Assembly (NCBI GenBank): GCA_027307335.1
Contig: DAHUXD010000018.1
Location: 109,086 to 173,085, forward strand
Length of the DNA: 64,000 nt
From: Acidobacteriota bacterium
GTDB lineage: Bacteria > Acidobacteriota > Thermoanaerobaculia > UBA5066 > Gp7-AA6
Direction of reading: 5' to 3'
Made by a program: the position numbers and the translations under genes. The notes beneath the pieces were generated by a model. The model was not told the origin of the DNA. It ran no database searches and saw only the letters and a program-made list of their open reading frames with translations. Below are positions 18,806-31,365 of the stretch, one piece after another. Positions within the stretch are counted from its first letter, which is position 1; each line of letters opens with the position of its first letter.

Positions 18806-20488
18806 ATGAAGAAGCTGTTCGCGGCCCTGCCGCTTCTCCTGCTCCTGACCCTCGCCGCCCGCGCCGCCGAGCCCCCGTACGACCTGCTCGTCACCGGGGG
18901 AAGGGTCGTGGACGGCACCAGCGCCCCCTGGTTCGTCGCGGACGTGGCGGTCCGCGACGGAAGGATCGTCGCCGTGGGCGCGCTCGCCGGACACGCGGCC
19001 CGGCGCACCATCGACGCCTCGGGACTCTACGTGACCCCCGGTTTCATCGACCTCCTCGGCCAGTCGGAATACAACGTCCTCGTCGACAAGCGCGCCGCGT
19101 CGAAGATCACGCAGGGGATCACGACCGAGGTCACGGGCGAGGGCTCGTCGATCGCGCCGCTGAACGACGCGATGCTCGCCGACGGCAAGGACGTTTACGA
19201 ACGCTACGGCTTCACGCCGGACTTCCGGACGCTCGACGGGTACTTCAGGACGTTCGAGCGCCGCGGGAGCGCGATCAACCTCGGGACCTTCGTCGGCGCA
19301 GGCGGTCTCCGCGACCTCGTGATCGGCAAGGCCGACCGCCGCGCGACGCCGGAGGAGCTGAAGCGAATGTGCGACGCGGTGGACCAGGCGATGCGGGAGG
19401 GCGCTCTCGGCGTCTCCTCGTCGCTCCAGTACGTCCCCGACATGTACAACTCGACGGACGAGCTCATCGCGATGGCGAAGGTGGCGGCGCGCTACGGCGG
19501 CGCCTACTTCACGCATCAGCGTTCCGAAGCGAACACGATCGACGCGTCGATGGACGAGGTGTTCCGCATCGCCCGGGAGGCCGGGATCCGGACGCAGATC
19601 TGGCACTTCAAGACGGCCTACAAGCGCAACTGGGGACGCATGGCGGCGCTGCTCGAGCGCCTGAGGGCCGCGCGCGCGCAGGGGATCGACGTGGCCGCGA
19701 ACCAGTACCCCTGGACCGCCGGATCGAACGGACTCGACGCGTGCCTGCCGCCGTGGATCCGCGAGGGCGGCCGTGACGCGCTCTTGAAGCGCCTCGCCGA
19801 TCCCGCGCAGCGCGAGCGGGCGAAGAAGGAGATGCTCGAGGATTCGGACGCCTGGTCGAACCAGTACCTCGGCTCCGGCGGCCCCGAGGGCGTGCTCATC
19901 GCCTCGGTCGTCAATGCCTCGCTGAAGAAGTACGAGGGCAAGACCGTCGCGCAGATGGCGGCGGAGGAGAAGAAGGATCCGCGCGACGCGCTGATCGACC
20001 TCGTCATCGCCGACCGGGCGAACACCGCCTGCATCATCTTCATGATGGACGAGGACGACGTGCGCACGGCGCTGAAGAGCCCGCTCGTGGCGTTCGGCAC
20101 GGATTCGGGAGCGGGCGCGACCGACGGCATCTTCTCGCAGGAGAAGTCTCACCCGCGCGGATGGGCGTCCACGGCGCGGATCCTCGGCAAGTACGTTCGG
20201 GACGAGAAACTCCTGCCGCTCGAGGAGGCGGTGCGCAAGATGACGTCGTTCCCCGCGGAGGCGGCGGCGCTGAAGGACCGCGGCCTGATCAAGGAGGGAT
20301 TCGCGGCGGACCTCGTCGTGCTCGACCTCGCGAAGGTGCAGGAGCTCGCGACCTACGAGGAGCCGCGCCGGTACAGCGCCGGCTTTCCGTACGTCGCCGT
20401 CAACGGCGTGCTCGTCGTCGACGGGGGACGGATCACCGGCGCCGCGCCCGGCAAGGCGCTGCGGGGGCCGGGCTACCGGGCTCCCTGA
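18806..20488 (+). CDS. Exported amidohydrolase, D-aminoacylase-like, with altered metal site
   Basis: The protein has 560 residues; the ATG at 18806 gives a signal peptide (MKKLFAALPLLLLLTLAARA), so it is probably periplasmic. The fold signature of urease-superfamily D-aminoacylase/dihydroorotase enzymes is clear: DLLVTGGRVVDGTSAPWF, then VTPGFIDLL. The usual HxH after GFID is missing (it reads LLGQSE), and the place of the Cys ligand reads TGEGSS. Later ligand candidates remain: YFTHQRSEAN, QIWHFKTA and FGTDSGA. It may bind one metal. A peptidoglycan-derived D-amino-acid or N-acyl substrate is possible but not shown. It is the only plus-strand gene between 17 kb and the origin. Confidence 0.8.
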   Translation: MKKLFAALPLLLLLTLAARAAEPPYDLLVTGGRVVDGTSAPWFVADVAVRDGRIVAVGALAGHAARRTIDASGLYVTPGFIDLLGQSEYNVLVDKRAASKITQGITTEVTGEGSSIAPLNDAMLADGKDVYERYGFTPDFRTLDGYFRTFERRGSAINLGTFVGAGGLRDLVIGKADRRATPEELKRMCDAVDQAMREGALGVSSSLQYVPDMYNSTDELIAMAKVAARYGGAYFTHQRSEANTIDASMDEVFRIAREAGIRTQIWHFKTAYKRNWGRMAALLERLRAARAQGIDVAANQYPWTAGSNGLDACLPPWIREGGRDALLKRLADPAQRERAKKEMLEDSDAWSNQYLGSGGPEGVLIASVVNASLKKYEGKTVAQMAAEEKKDPRDALIDLVIADRANTACIIFMMDEDDVRTALKSPLVAFGTDSGAGATDGIFSQEKSHPRGWASTARILGKYVRDEKLLPLEEAVRKMTSFPAEAAALKDRGLIKEGFAADLVVLDLAKVQELATYEEPRRYSAGFPYVAVNGVLVVDGGRITGAAPGKALRGPGYRAP

Positions 20489-20494
20489 GGGCCT

Positions 20495-20968
20495 TCACTC
20501 CTCCGGGCTCGGCGTCGGCGCGTCTCCCGCGCCGGTCGTGGAAGACAACGGCGCGGCGAGGCAGCCCTCGAGACGCGAGACCTGGTCGGGCTGGAGCGTC
20601 GCCTCGACCTGCTGCAGCACCGTCTGACGCTCCCCGCGCAGGGTCTCGCGCGCCGATTTCAGCGCGATCGCGTCGGCGCCGATGGCGCAGGCGTCGGGCG
20701 GGTTCGCCTCGAGCGCGGCCTGCAACGTCTGACGGGCCGTCCTGACGGCATCGGCGTCCGCCTGGATCGTGGGCGCGGCCGCTTCGAGGATCGCCTGGAT
20801 CGACGCCCTCTCCGCATCGGTCAGATCGACGATCGCGAGGCACTCCCGCAGGCGGTGCCGCAGGAGCGGGTGGGGCGAAGCCGGGGCCGAAGCGTTCTGC
20901 GCGAGCCCGAGACCGGCGAGGGCCAGGCCGAAGACGGCGAGGGCGATTCGGAAAGTGAGCCGACGCAT
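20495..20968 (-). CDS. Spy/CpxP-like small periplasmic helical protein
   Basis: The protein has 157 residues. I chose the ATG at 20968 because AAGGAGG sits 5 bases upstream and the product begins with a signal peptide (MRRLTFRIALAVFGLALAGL). An ATG 7 codons earlier lacks such a site. The mature part is mostly helical, with LTDAERASIQAILEAAAPTI and repeated QTLQ/ETLR heptad-like segments, and two Cys that may pair. LT..Q/E-type helices resemble Spy/CpxP periplasmic chaperones, though LTxxQ is not exact. It ends 6 bases from the convergent amidohydrolase stop. Confidence 0.6.
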   Translation of the reverse strand: MRRLTFRIALAVFGLALAGLGLAQNASAPASPHPLLRHRLRECLAIVDLTDAERASIQAILEAAAPTIQADADAVRTARQTLQAALEANPPDACAIGADAIALKSARETLRGERQTVLQQVEATLQPDQVSRLEGCLAAPLSSTTGAGDAPTPSPEE

Positions 20969-21060
20969 GGAGACCTCCTTCACCCGCACGATGCCGCGGG
21001 CTCAAGGGTTCGACGAGCGGGAGAAGGATGGGTTTACGAGAGAGAGAGTTCCGAAGTCGG

Positions 21061-21100
21061 CCCCCTCACCCCTGCCCCCTCTCCCGGAGGGAGAGGGGTG
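21061..21100. repeat. GC-rich hairpin, REP-like, after the UspA gene
   Basis: Perfect 10-bp arms CCCCTCTCCC (21076-21085) and GGGAGAGGGG (21089-21098) with a GGA loop are preceded by CCCTCACCCCTGC. This arrangement is like intergenic REP units found in many GC-rich bacteria. It lies 6 bases past the UspA stop on the minus strand and could be its terminator. Confidence 0.6.
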
Positions 21101-21104
21101 TCTT

Positions 21105-21518
21105 TCATTTGACGAGCAGCACCGGGCAGCGCGACAGGATCCCGACCTTGTGGCTGATGGTGCCCCAGTGCTCGCCCGCCTGGCGCAGCGCGAGGCGATG
21201 CGAGCTCATGACGATCAGGTCCGCGTTCTCCGCTTCGGCGAAGCGGAGGATCTCGTTGACGCGATTGCCATAGAGGATCTCCGCCCGCACCTCGAGCGGC
21301 GCCGCCGCCGCGACGAGCTCGCGCATCCTCCGCCGCGCCTGCGCCTCGAGCTTGCGGTAAAAGCCCGCGAGGCCGTGCGGGTCTCCGGCGTCGACGCGCT
21401 CGATGACGTGGAGCAACGTGAGAGAGGCGCCCCGGTCGGACGCCAGGCGCGCCGCCGTGCGCACCGCGCGCAGGTTCTTCTTGGTGAAATCGACCGGGAC
21501 GAGGATGCGATGGAACAT
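21105..21518 (-). CDS. Universal stress protein A (UspA)-fold protein
   Basis: The protein has 137 residues; the ATG at 21518 is preceded by GGGGGGAT. The UspA fold is shown by HRILVPVDFTKKNLRAVRTA at the start, LTLLHVIE, then GNRVNEILRFAEAENADLIVMSSH and a CPVLLVK end. The glycine-rich ATP loop usual near the C-terminus (GxxGxnG(S/T)) is not conserved here (SHRLALRQAGEHWGT), so it may not bind ATP. Role: probable stress or universal-stress regulator in the cytoplasm. It is downstream of the LOG-like gene on the same strand, with a strong hairpin between. Confidence 0.9.
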   Translation of the reverse strand: MFHRILVPVDFTKKNLRAVRTAARLASDRGASLTLLHVIERVDAGDPHGLAGFYRKLEAQARRRMRELVAAAAPLEVRAEILYGNRVNEILRFAEAENADLIVMSSHRLALRQAGEHWGTISHKVGILSRCPVLLVK

Positions 21519-21559
21519 GGCTGATCCCCCCGGCCACGGTACCGCGCGAGCGCCGCGCG

Positions 21560-21585
21560 AGTGCTGATGCGGACGCATCAGCACT
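21560..21585 (-). terminator. Perfect 11-bp hairpin after the LOG-like gene
   Basis: AGTGCTGATGC (21560-21570) and GCATCAGCACT (21575-21585) form an 11-bp perfect stem with a GGAC loop, 5 bases past the LOG-family stop. No T-tract follows in the minus-strand direction. It could terminate transcription or protect the mRNA end. Confidence 0.6.
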
Positions 21586-21589
21586 CCTC

Positions 21590-22348
21590 TCACTCCCCGA
21601 GGAGCCGCAGCTTCCTGAATTTCGTCGGCGGCTTGTCGAGGCCGAACGAGCGGACGGCGTGTTTCTGGATGTGGTCCATCGCCTCCTCCACGGAATCGGT
21701 CAGGAGGAGGAGATCGAGGTCGGTGTTCGAGATCGTGCCCGCGGCGACCATCTTCGCGAGGAAACCCATCAGCGGCCGGTAGAAGTCGGAGCTCATCAGG
21801 ACGACCGGGAAGTTCCGGATCTTCTGCGTCTGAATGAGCGTGAGCGCCTCGTACAGCTCGTCCATCGTGCCGAGGCCGCCCGGCAAGACGACGAACGCGT
21901 ACGAGTACTTCACCAGCATCACCTTGCGCACGAAGAAGTGTTCGAAGGACACGGCGCGATCGAGGTACGGATTGAGCTGCTGCTCCTCGGGCAGCACGAT
22001 GTTGCAGCCGACCGTGTATCCGCCGGCCTCCTTCGCGCCGCGCGACGCCGCCTCCATCTCGCCGGGGCCGCCGCCCGTGATCACGGTGAAGCCGAGCCGC
22101 GCGAGTCCGGCGCCGACCTTCTCGCCGAGCTTGTAGTAGGGGTGGTCCTCCTTGAAGCGCGCGGATCCGAAGACGGTCACGCACGGGCCGACGAAGTGGA
22201 GCGTGCGGAACCCGCGGATGAATTCCCCCATGATCTCGAGGATCGAGAGGAATTCCTTGAAGCGGGAGCGAGGACCCGAGAGGAACAGCCGCTCGTTCGC
22301 ATCGGGGGTCTCGGCCGGTACGGTGTCGCCCGGCTCCTCGGTCCGCAC
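21590..22348 (-). CDS. LOG-family (lysine-decarboxylase-like fold) protein
   Basis: The protein has 252 residues, starting at GTG 22348; an internal ATG at residue 40 is a possible alternative. Both family signatures are present: GGGPGEMEA (92-100) and PGGLGTMDE (156-164). These loops hold nucleotide-monophosphate phosphoribohydrolase activity in LOG cytokinin-activating enzymes and in the PpnN/YgdH type, and they were earlier mis-annotated as lysine decarboxylase. The length matches the longer TIGR00730 branch. It is likely cytoplasmic and may release ribose-5-phosphate from nucleotide monophosphates; the true substrate is not deducible. It lies ~125 bp past the end of the ATP synthase operon. 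Confidence 0.9.
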   Translation of the reverse strand: MRTEEPGDTVPAETPDANERLFLSGPRSRFKEFLSILEIMGEFIRGFRTLHFVGPCVTVFGSARFKEDHPYYKLGEKVGAGLARLGFTVITGGGPGEMEAASRGAKEAGGYTVGCNIVLPEEQQLNPYLDRAVSFEHFFVRKVMLVKYSYAFVVLPGGLGTMDELYEALTLIQTQKIRNFPVVLMSSDFYRPLMGFLAKMVAAGTISNTDLDLLLLTDSVEEAMDHIQKHAVRSFGLDKPPTKFRKLRLLGE

Positions 22349-22366
22349 GGGAGCTCGGACTCTAAG

Positions 22367-22385
22367 CGGGCCGCTCCGCGGCCCG
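22367..22385 (-). terminator. Possible terminator hairpin of the ATP synthase operon
   Basis: CGGGCCGC (22367-22374) pairs with GCGGCCCG (22378-22385) around TCC. It lies ~90 bases past atpC and just before the LOG-like GTG. There is no T-run, so this is a moderate call. Confidence 0.4.
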
Positions 22386-22474
22386 ACGTACGAGAGAGGG
22401 AACCATGGTGAAGGAACCGTCTCCCATCAGATAGCGGCTCGTTGCTCGCCTTCTTTCACTGCTCCGGGTCCGAG

Positions 22475-22873
22475 TCAGCTCGGGCGGCGCGCGACCTGGA
22501 TCCGCGCTTCGGCGAGCTCGAGCCGCGTGCGGATCGCGTCGAGCGTGTCCGCGCCCGCGGTCTTCATCTCTTCCTCGGCCTTCGCGCGCTCGCGTTCCGC
22601 GGCCGCCGCGTCGATGTCGGCGGGCGCCTCCGCGGCATCGGCGAGCACCGACACGCGGTCGCCCGAGACCTCGGCGAGTCCGGAGGAGACCGCGAACGCG
22701 CTCGAGCTCCCGCCGCGCCGGCAGGTCAACACGCCGGTCCCGAGGAGCGTCAGGAGCGGCGCGTGGCCGGGCAAGATGCCGAGATAGCCCTGCGCCCCGG
22801 GCAGCTCGACCTCGTCGGCCTCGGCCTCGAGAACGCGCCGCTCGGGCGTGACGAGCAGAACCTGGAGCGCCAT
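22475..22873 (-). CDS. atpC: ATP synthase F1 epsilon subunit
   Basis: The protein has 132 residues. The N-terminal beta-sandwich is clear (LVTPERRVLEAEADEVELPGAQGYLGILPGHAPLL). The C-terminal part has the usual two helices (AERERAKAEEEMK, then DAIRTRLELAEARIQV). Epsilon joins the central stalk and can inhibit ATP hydrolysis. It follows atpD by 4 bases and is the last gene of the cluster. Confidence 0.95.
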   Translation of the reverse strand: MALQVLLVTPERRVLEAEADEVELPGAQGYLGILPGHAPLLTLLGTGVLTCRRGGSSSAFAVSSGLAEVSGDRVSVLADAAEAPADIDAAAAERERAKAEEEMKTAGADTLDAIRTRLELAEARIQVARRPS

Positions 22874-22877
22874 CGGG

Positions 22878-26813
<3,936 letters not shown>

Positions 26814-26814
26814 C

Positions 26815-27360
26815 TCAGGCTCCCGTCTTCTCCGTCACCGTCGTCTGAAACCGCCGGACCGAGGCGGCCACCGAACCGTCGAACACCTGGGAACCGGCGC
26901 GCGCCACGAAGCCGCCGAGCAGCGCCGGGTCGATCTCGATCTGGCTCATCACCGTCTTGCCGGTGCGCCGCGCGATCGCCTCCTCGACCCGCCTCTTCTG
27001 TGCGTCGGTCAGCGCCGCGGGCACCGCGATCCGCACGCGCAGGATGTGGCGTCTCTCGTCGAAGAGGTCGCGCAGCGTCTTGAACACCGCCGCCGCCTCG
27101 AGGAGTCGGTGGTGGCGCAGCATCAGCTGCAGAAAGCGCGCGCCGTACTCGTCGAGTCCCGCTCTCGCCGAGAGCGCGTCGAGCGCCTTGCTCTTCGCGT
27201 CGCGAGGGACGTTCGGCGCGAGGACGAATGCGCGCAGCGTCGGGTTGGCCGCGAACGCGGCGGCCATCGTCTCGCCGGCCGCGAGAAACGCGGCGATGTC
27301 GTAGTCCTTCGGCGCGGCCTCGAGGAAGGCGCGCGCGTAGGGAAGCGCGAAGGCCGTCAC
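26815..27360 (-). CDS. atpH: ATP synthase delta subunit
   Basis: The protein has 181 residues from GTG 27360, which overlaps the atpF stop (GTGA). The OSCP/delta fold is shown by [12 protein letters not shown] at the start, [23 protein letters not shown] in the middle and [22 protein letters not shown] near the end. Delta links the peripheral stalk to the top of the F1 head. Longer in-frame extension upstream is atpF in another frame. Confidence 0.93.
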   Translation of the reverse strand: MTAFALPYARAFLEAAPKDYDIAAFLAAGETMAAAFAANPTLRAFVLAPNVPRDAKSKALDALSARAGLDEYGARFLQLMLRHHRLLEAAAVFKTLRDLFDERRHILRVRIAVPAALTDAQKRRVEEAIARRTGKTVMSQIEIDPALLGGFVARAGSQVFDGSVAASVRRFQTTVTEKTGA

Positions 27361-27911
27361 GACGTCTTCTCCAGCTGGGCCACGCTGTCGACGAGCAGGC
27401 GCTCCCGGTCCTCCGGGGTGATCTCGCGGGCGAGGATCTCGGTCGCGGTCGAGGTCGTCAGGGCCGCCGCCGTGCGGCGGAGCTCCCCGACCGCCTGCGC
27501 GAGTCGCCGCTCGATCTCCTCGCCGGCCTCCCGCCGGATGCGCTCCGATTCCGCGTCGGCCCGCTCGGCGAGCGAGCGGCGCGCCTCCTCCCCGTCGGCG
27601 CGGCCCCGCTCGCGGATCTCGGCGATCTCCTTCTCGATCACCGCCGTCCGCGCCCGTATGTCGGCGGCGAGATTCTCGACCGCGGCGCGCTTCTTCTCGG
27701 CCTCCCGGCGGCGCTCCTCGATCTGAACCTGTCGCGCTCGGAAAGCCGCGCCGAGGGGCTTCGCGACGAAGTAGAGGAGCAAGCCCACGAAGAGAACGAG
27801 GTTGGCGAACTGCCAGATCCAGATCGGCAGCCCGAGGAACTTCGCCGTCTCCTCCCCCTCCTCGGCGAGGACCGCGAGGATCGGAGACAGCGAGAGGGCC
27901 GCGGCCGTCAC
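27357..27911 (-). CDS. atpF: ATP synthase subunit b (peripheral stalk)
   Basis: The protein has 184 residues from GTG 27911, overlapping the upstream b'-type gene stop by 4 bases. A single membrane helix (WIWQFANLVLFVGLLLYFV, ~31-50) is followed by a long charged coiled coil (ERRREAEKKRAAVENL onward). This is the classical b-subunit design that links subunit a to delta and F1. Two b-type genes lie in tandem, as in organisms with b and b' heterodimeric stalks. Confidence 0.9.
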   Translation of the reverse strand: MTAAALSLSPILAVLAEEGEETAKFLGLPIWIWQFANLVLFVGLLLYFVAKPLGAAFRARQVQIEERRREAEKKRAAVENLAADIRARTAVIEKEIAEIRERGRADGEEARRSLAERADAESERIRREAGEEIERRLAQAVGELRRTAAALTTSTATEILAREITPEDRERLLVDSVAQLEKTS

Positions 27912-28342
27912 GCGGCGAGCTTCCGACCGAGGATCCGCTCGGCGAGTTCGCGGGCGAGCCCGCGGGCGCGCTCAGGAAGGTCCTTCGCGGAGGCGGCGGC
28001 TTCGCCCTCGATCCTCTGGACTCCCGACTCGACGGAGGCGTGCGCCGAGGCCTGGGCCTCGTCGATTTTCTTCTCGAGGAGAGAGGCGCCTTCGGCGCGC
28101 AGCGTCTCCCGGGTGCGCAGCGCCTCGCGGCGGGCCTCGGCGAGCCGATCCTCGCCCGCCGCCACCGCCTTCTGGAGGTCGGCGAGGCTCGCCGCGTACG
28201 CCTTCTCCGCATCCTTCTCGCCCTTCTCGCGCGCGTCGAGAATCAGCGCGAGCGGCACGAAGAGGTACTTCCTCAGGATCCAGTAGCAGATCCCGAAGGC
28301 GAGGATCACATAGAGACTCGAGACGTTGGGTAGTTCGATCAT
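27908..28342 (-). CDS. ATP synthase subunit b' (second peripheral-stalk protein)
   Basis: The protein has 144 residues. I chose the ATG at 28342 (AAAAGG upstream), since it gives the expected short N-terminus before the membrane helix (VSSLYVILAFGICYWIL, ~6-22). A longer frame to 28396 is unlikely. A LALILDAREKGEKDAEKAY coiled-coil start follows, and the rest is Ala/Glu/Arg-rich helix. It is shorter than atpF and differs in sequence, fitting a b/b' pair. It is the first gene of this cluster; genes for a and c are absent upstream. Confidence 0.85.
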   Translation of the reverse strand: MIELPNVSSLYVILAFGICYWILRKYLFVPLALILDAREKGEKDAEKAYAASLADLQKAVAAGEDRLAEARREALRTRETLRAEGASLLEKKIDEAQASAHASVESGVQRIEGEAAASAKDLPERARGLARELAERILGRKLAA

Positions 28343-28543
28343 CGAAAGCCTTTTGCGAGAGACGAAACCGCGGATGAATAGCACAGGAATCCGCAAAGGG
28401 ATAGAGGGCGGGATGATCTTCCGGGGCGATACCCCGGCCGTCCGGACGCGAAAGCCGGGTCCCTCTCGAAGGCCCGCCGCCGCTCGGAGTGGGGGCCGCC
28501 CCCGGCGGCGTTCCTTCGCCGCGTGAAGCTCCTATCGCCGCAG
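28343..28543. other. Spacer between bactofilin and ATP synthase genes
   Basis: These 201 bases hold the presumed ATP synthase operon promoter on the minus strand. I see GC-rich sequence with a CGGGG/CCCCG hairpin near 28421-28435 (CGGGGCGATACCCCG) but no clear -35/-10 pair and no open frame that I trust. Confidence 0.35.
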
Positions 28544-28930
28544 CTACTTACGCGCGGCGGAGCCTGGCATCTCCACGAGGTTCGTCGCCGATTCGGCCGA
28601 CATGCGGCAGGAGCCCTCGAAGAACGCGCCCTCCTCGATCGAGAGCACGGGCGTCCGGATGTCGCCGGTCACCCGCGCGCGGGGATGGATCTCGACGCGC
28701 TCTGTCGCGTCGATCGTTCCCTTGAACACGCCGTTGATCGACACGCGGGAGACGTGGACCTCGGCCTCGACTTCGGCCGAGTCGCCGAGGATCAGCTCGG
28801 CGCCGGAAGGAATCTTCCCCTCGAACCGTCCGTCGATGCGGAAGGTCTCCTCGAAGTGGAGCTCTCCCTTCAGGTGGCTTCCCTTGTCTAGAAAGCCGTT
28901 GAGCGTCGCGCCTTCGCCGCGGACCTTCAT
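28544..28930 (-). CDS. Bactofilin (DUF583 family)
   Basis: The protein has 128 residues; AGGAGG lies 8 bases before the ATG at 28930. The central region is a regular beta-helix of ~15-residue turns: LKGELHFEETFRIDGRFEGK, then LILGDSAEVEAEVHVSRVSI and INGVFKGTIDATERVEIHPR. These are bactofilin hallmarks. Bactofilins polymerise without nucleotide into membrane-associated filaments and position cell-wall enzymes or chromosome-segregation factors. Its location directly after parA-parB matters: in Myxococcus xanthus, bactofilins bind ParABS components. The gene could therefore be part of the segregation apparatus here (inference from context). Confidence 0.9.
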   Translation of the reverse strand: MKVRGEGATLNGFLDKGSHLKGELHFEETFRIDGRFEGKIPSGAELILGDSAEVEAEVHVSRVSINGVFKGTIDATERVEIHPRARVTGDIRTPVLSIEEGAFFEGSCRMSAESATNLVEMPGSAARK

Positions 28931-29004
28931 GTCGAGAACCTCCTGGAAATGGAATCGAGCGAGTCTGGATCAACCGCTCGATCGAAGCGTGTGCGCCCGG
29001 GCAC

Positions 29005-29861
<857 letters not shown>

Positions 29862-29865
<4 letters not shown>

Positions 29866-30629
29866 CGGGCCCTCCGCCGTTTGAGAAATTCGCGAGCCAG
29901 GGCGAGATAAGCCTCGGCGCCGCGCGACTTGATGTCGTATGCGAGCACCGGCTTGCCGAAAGACGGCGCCTCCCCGAGCCGGACGTTGCGCGGAATGACC
30001 GTGTGAAAGACGCGCTCGCCGAAATGCTTCCGAATGTCGTCCACGACCTGGCGCGCGAGATTGGTCCGCTCGTCGAACATCGTCACGACCAGACCCTCCA
30101 TCGACAGGAGGGGATTGAAGGTGTCCCGGACCCTCTCGATCGTCTCGAGCAGCTCCGTCAACCCCTCGAGGGCGAAGTACTCGCTCTGGATCGGCACGAG
30201 CACCGAATCGGCGGCGGTCAGCGCGTTGACGGTCAGAAGTGACAGGGACGGGGGGCAGTCGATCAGGACGTAGTCGAAACTTCCCCGCACCGCCCCGAGG
30301 GCGAACCGCAGCCTCGCCTCCCGGTCGGGCTGGCCGACCAGCTCCACTTCGATGCCGACGAGGTCGCGCCCGGAGGGAACGAGCCAGAGGTTGGGAAACG
30401 CGGTTTCCCGCACCACGGGCCCGATGTCTCCCGAGAGGAGCGCGGAGTAGATCGTGCCGGTCTCCTCCCTTTTTGAGAAGCCGAGCCCGGACGTGGCGTT
30501 GGCCTGCGGGTCGAGGTCGAGCAGGAGGACCTTCTGGTCGTACGCAGCCATCGCGGCCGCGAGGTTGATCGCAGTGGTCGTCTTGCCAACCCCGCCCTTC
30601 TGGTTGGCGATCGCGATGATGCGGCCCAT
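29862..30629 (-). CDS. parA: Chromosome-partitioning ATPase ParA (Soj-like)
   Basis: The protein has 255 residues. Deviant Walker A KGGVGKTT is at 11-18, with the signature Lys11. LLLDLDPQANATSGLG follows, then the Walker B segment YVLIDCPPSLSLLTVNAL. The short N-terminus marks the chromosomal Soj type. ParA dimers on DNA are released by ParB-parS complexes to move origins apart. It forms an operon with parB, and a perfect parS lies ~80 bases upstream of its start. Confidence 0.97.
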
Positions 30630-30707
30630 GGAATGCCGGCCGATTATGTTCGCGAACGCGCCGGCGGCAAACCGAAATCGAGCTCAGCGTTCCGGCGAGC
30701 TTCCGAG

Positions 30708-30723
30708 TGTTCCACGTGGAACA
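30708..30723. promoter_or_regulatory. Perfect parS site upstream of parA
   Basis: TGTTCCACGTGGAACA is an exact 16-bp parS palindrome between the rsmG stop and the parA start. ParB bound here could both load at the origin region and affect parAB transcription. Confidence 0.97.
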
Positions 30724-31365
30724 TCAGACCCGCTTTCTGAACACAGCGATCTTCCGGGACCGTGAGCCCGGGACGAGAAGGTCCCGCTCCAGTCGAAAGA
30801 GAGACCCCAGTTCGCGCTCGACAGCGGCCGGGTCCGTGGTCCAGGCGAGAAGGCGGCCCCCGGGCTCGAGGAAGCCGGCGCCTCCCATCCAGGCCGCAAA
30901 ACCGCCGACCGCACGAGTCGTCGCCAGGTCGAAGGTCTGCCCGCCGACGTTCTCGATGCGGGCCTCGGCCACCGTCACGTTCGGCAGGCCGAGGGCGCGG
31001 ACCACATGCCGCAGGAAGGCGGCGCGCCTGGCCCGGGGCTCGACCAGCGTGACCTCGACGGCGGGCCGGTCAATCGCGAGCGGCAGGCCCGGAAATCCCG
31101 CGCCGGAGCCGATGTCGGCCACCCTCTGACCATCGGCGATCAGGGAAGACGCGACCAGCGCCTCGAGCAGATGCTCGGCGAGCTCCTCTGGCGAAAGACG
31201 GCCGGTCAGGTTGGTCGTCTGTCGCCAGCGATCGAGCTCGGCGAGGTAGGCGCCCTGGCGCAAGGCGGCACTCCCCCCGAGGGAGAGTCCGAAGGCGGGC
31301 GACCGGCTGGCGAGAATCTCCGCGAACCGCTCAGCCGGGAGGGGAGCCTTCGGCGCGCGCGACAT
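30724..31365 (-). CDS. rsmG: 16S rRNA (guanine527-N7)-methyltransferase
   Basis: The protein has 213 residues. The SAM site [16 protein letters not shown] (motif I at ~84-98) and [14 protein letters not shown] match RsmG (GidB), which makes m7G527 in 16S rRNA. The start at 31365 overlaps the mnmG end by 35 bases, so translation is likely coupled. Its stop abuts the parS site. Order mnmE-mnmG-rsmG-parA-parB is the classic origin-side arrangement. Confidence 0.95.
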   Translation of the reverse strand: MSRAPKAPLPAERFAEILASRSPAFGLSLGGSAALRQGAYLAELDRWRQTTNLTGRLSPEELAEHLLEALVASSLIADGQRVADIGSGAGFPGLPLAIDRPAVEVTLVEPRARRAAFLRHVVRALGLPNVTVAEARIENVGGQTFDLATTRAVGGFAAWMGGAGFLEPGGRLLAWTTDPAAVERELGSLFRLERDLLVPGSRSRKIAVFRKRV

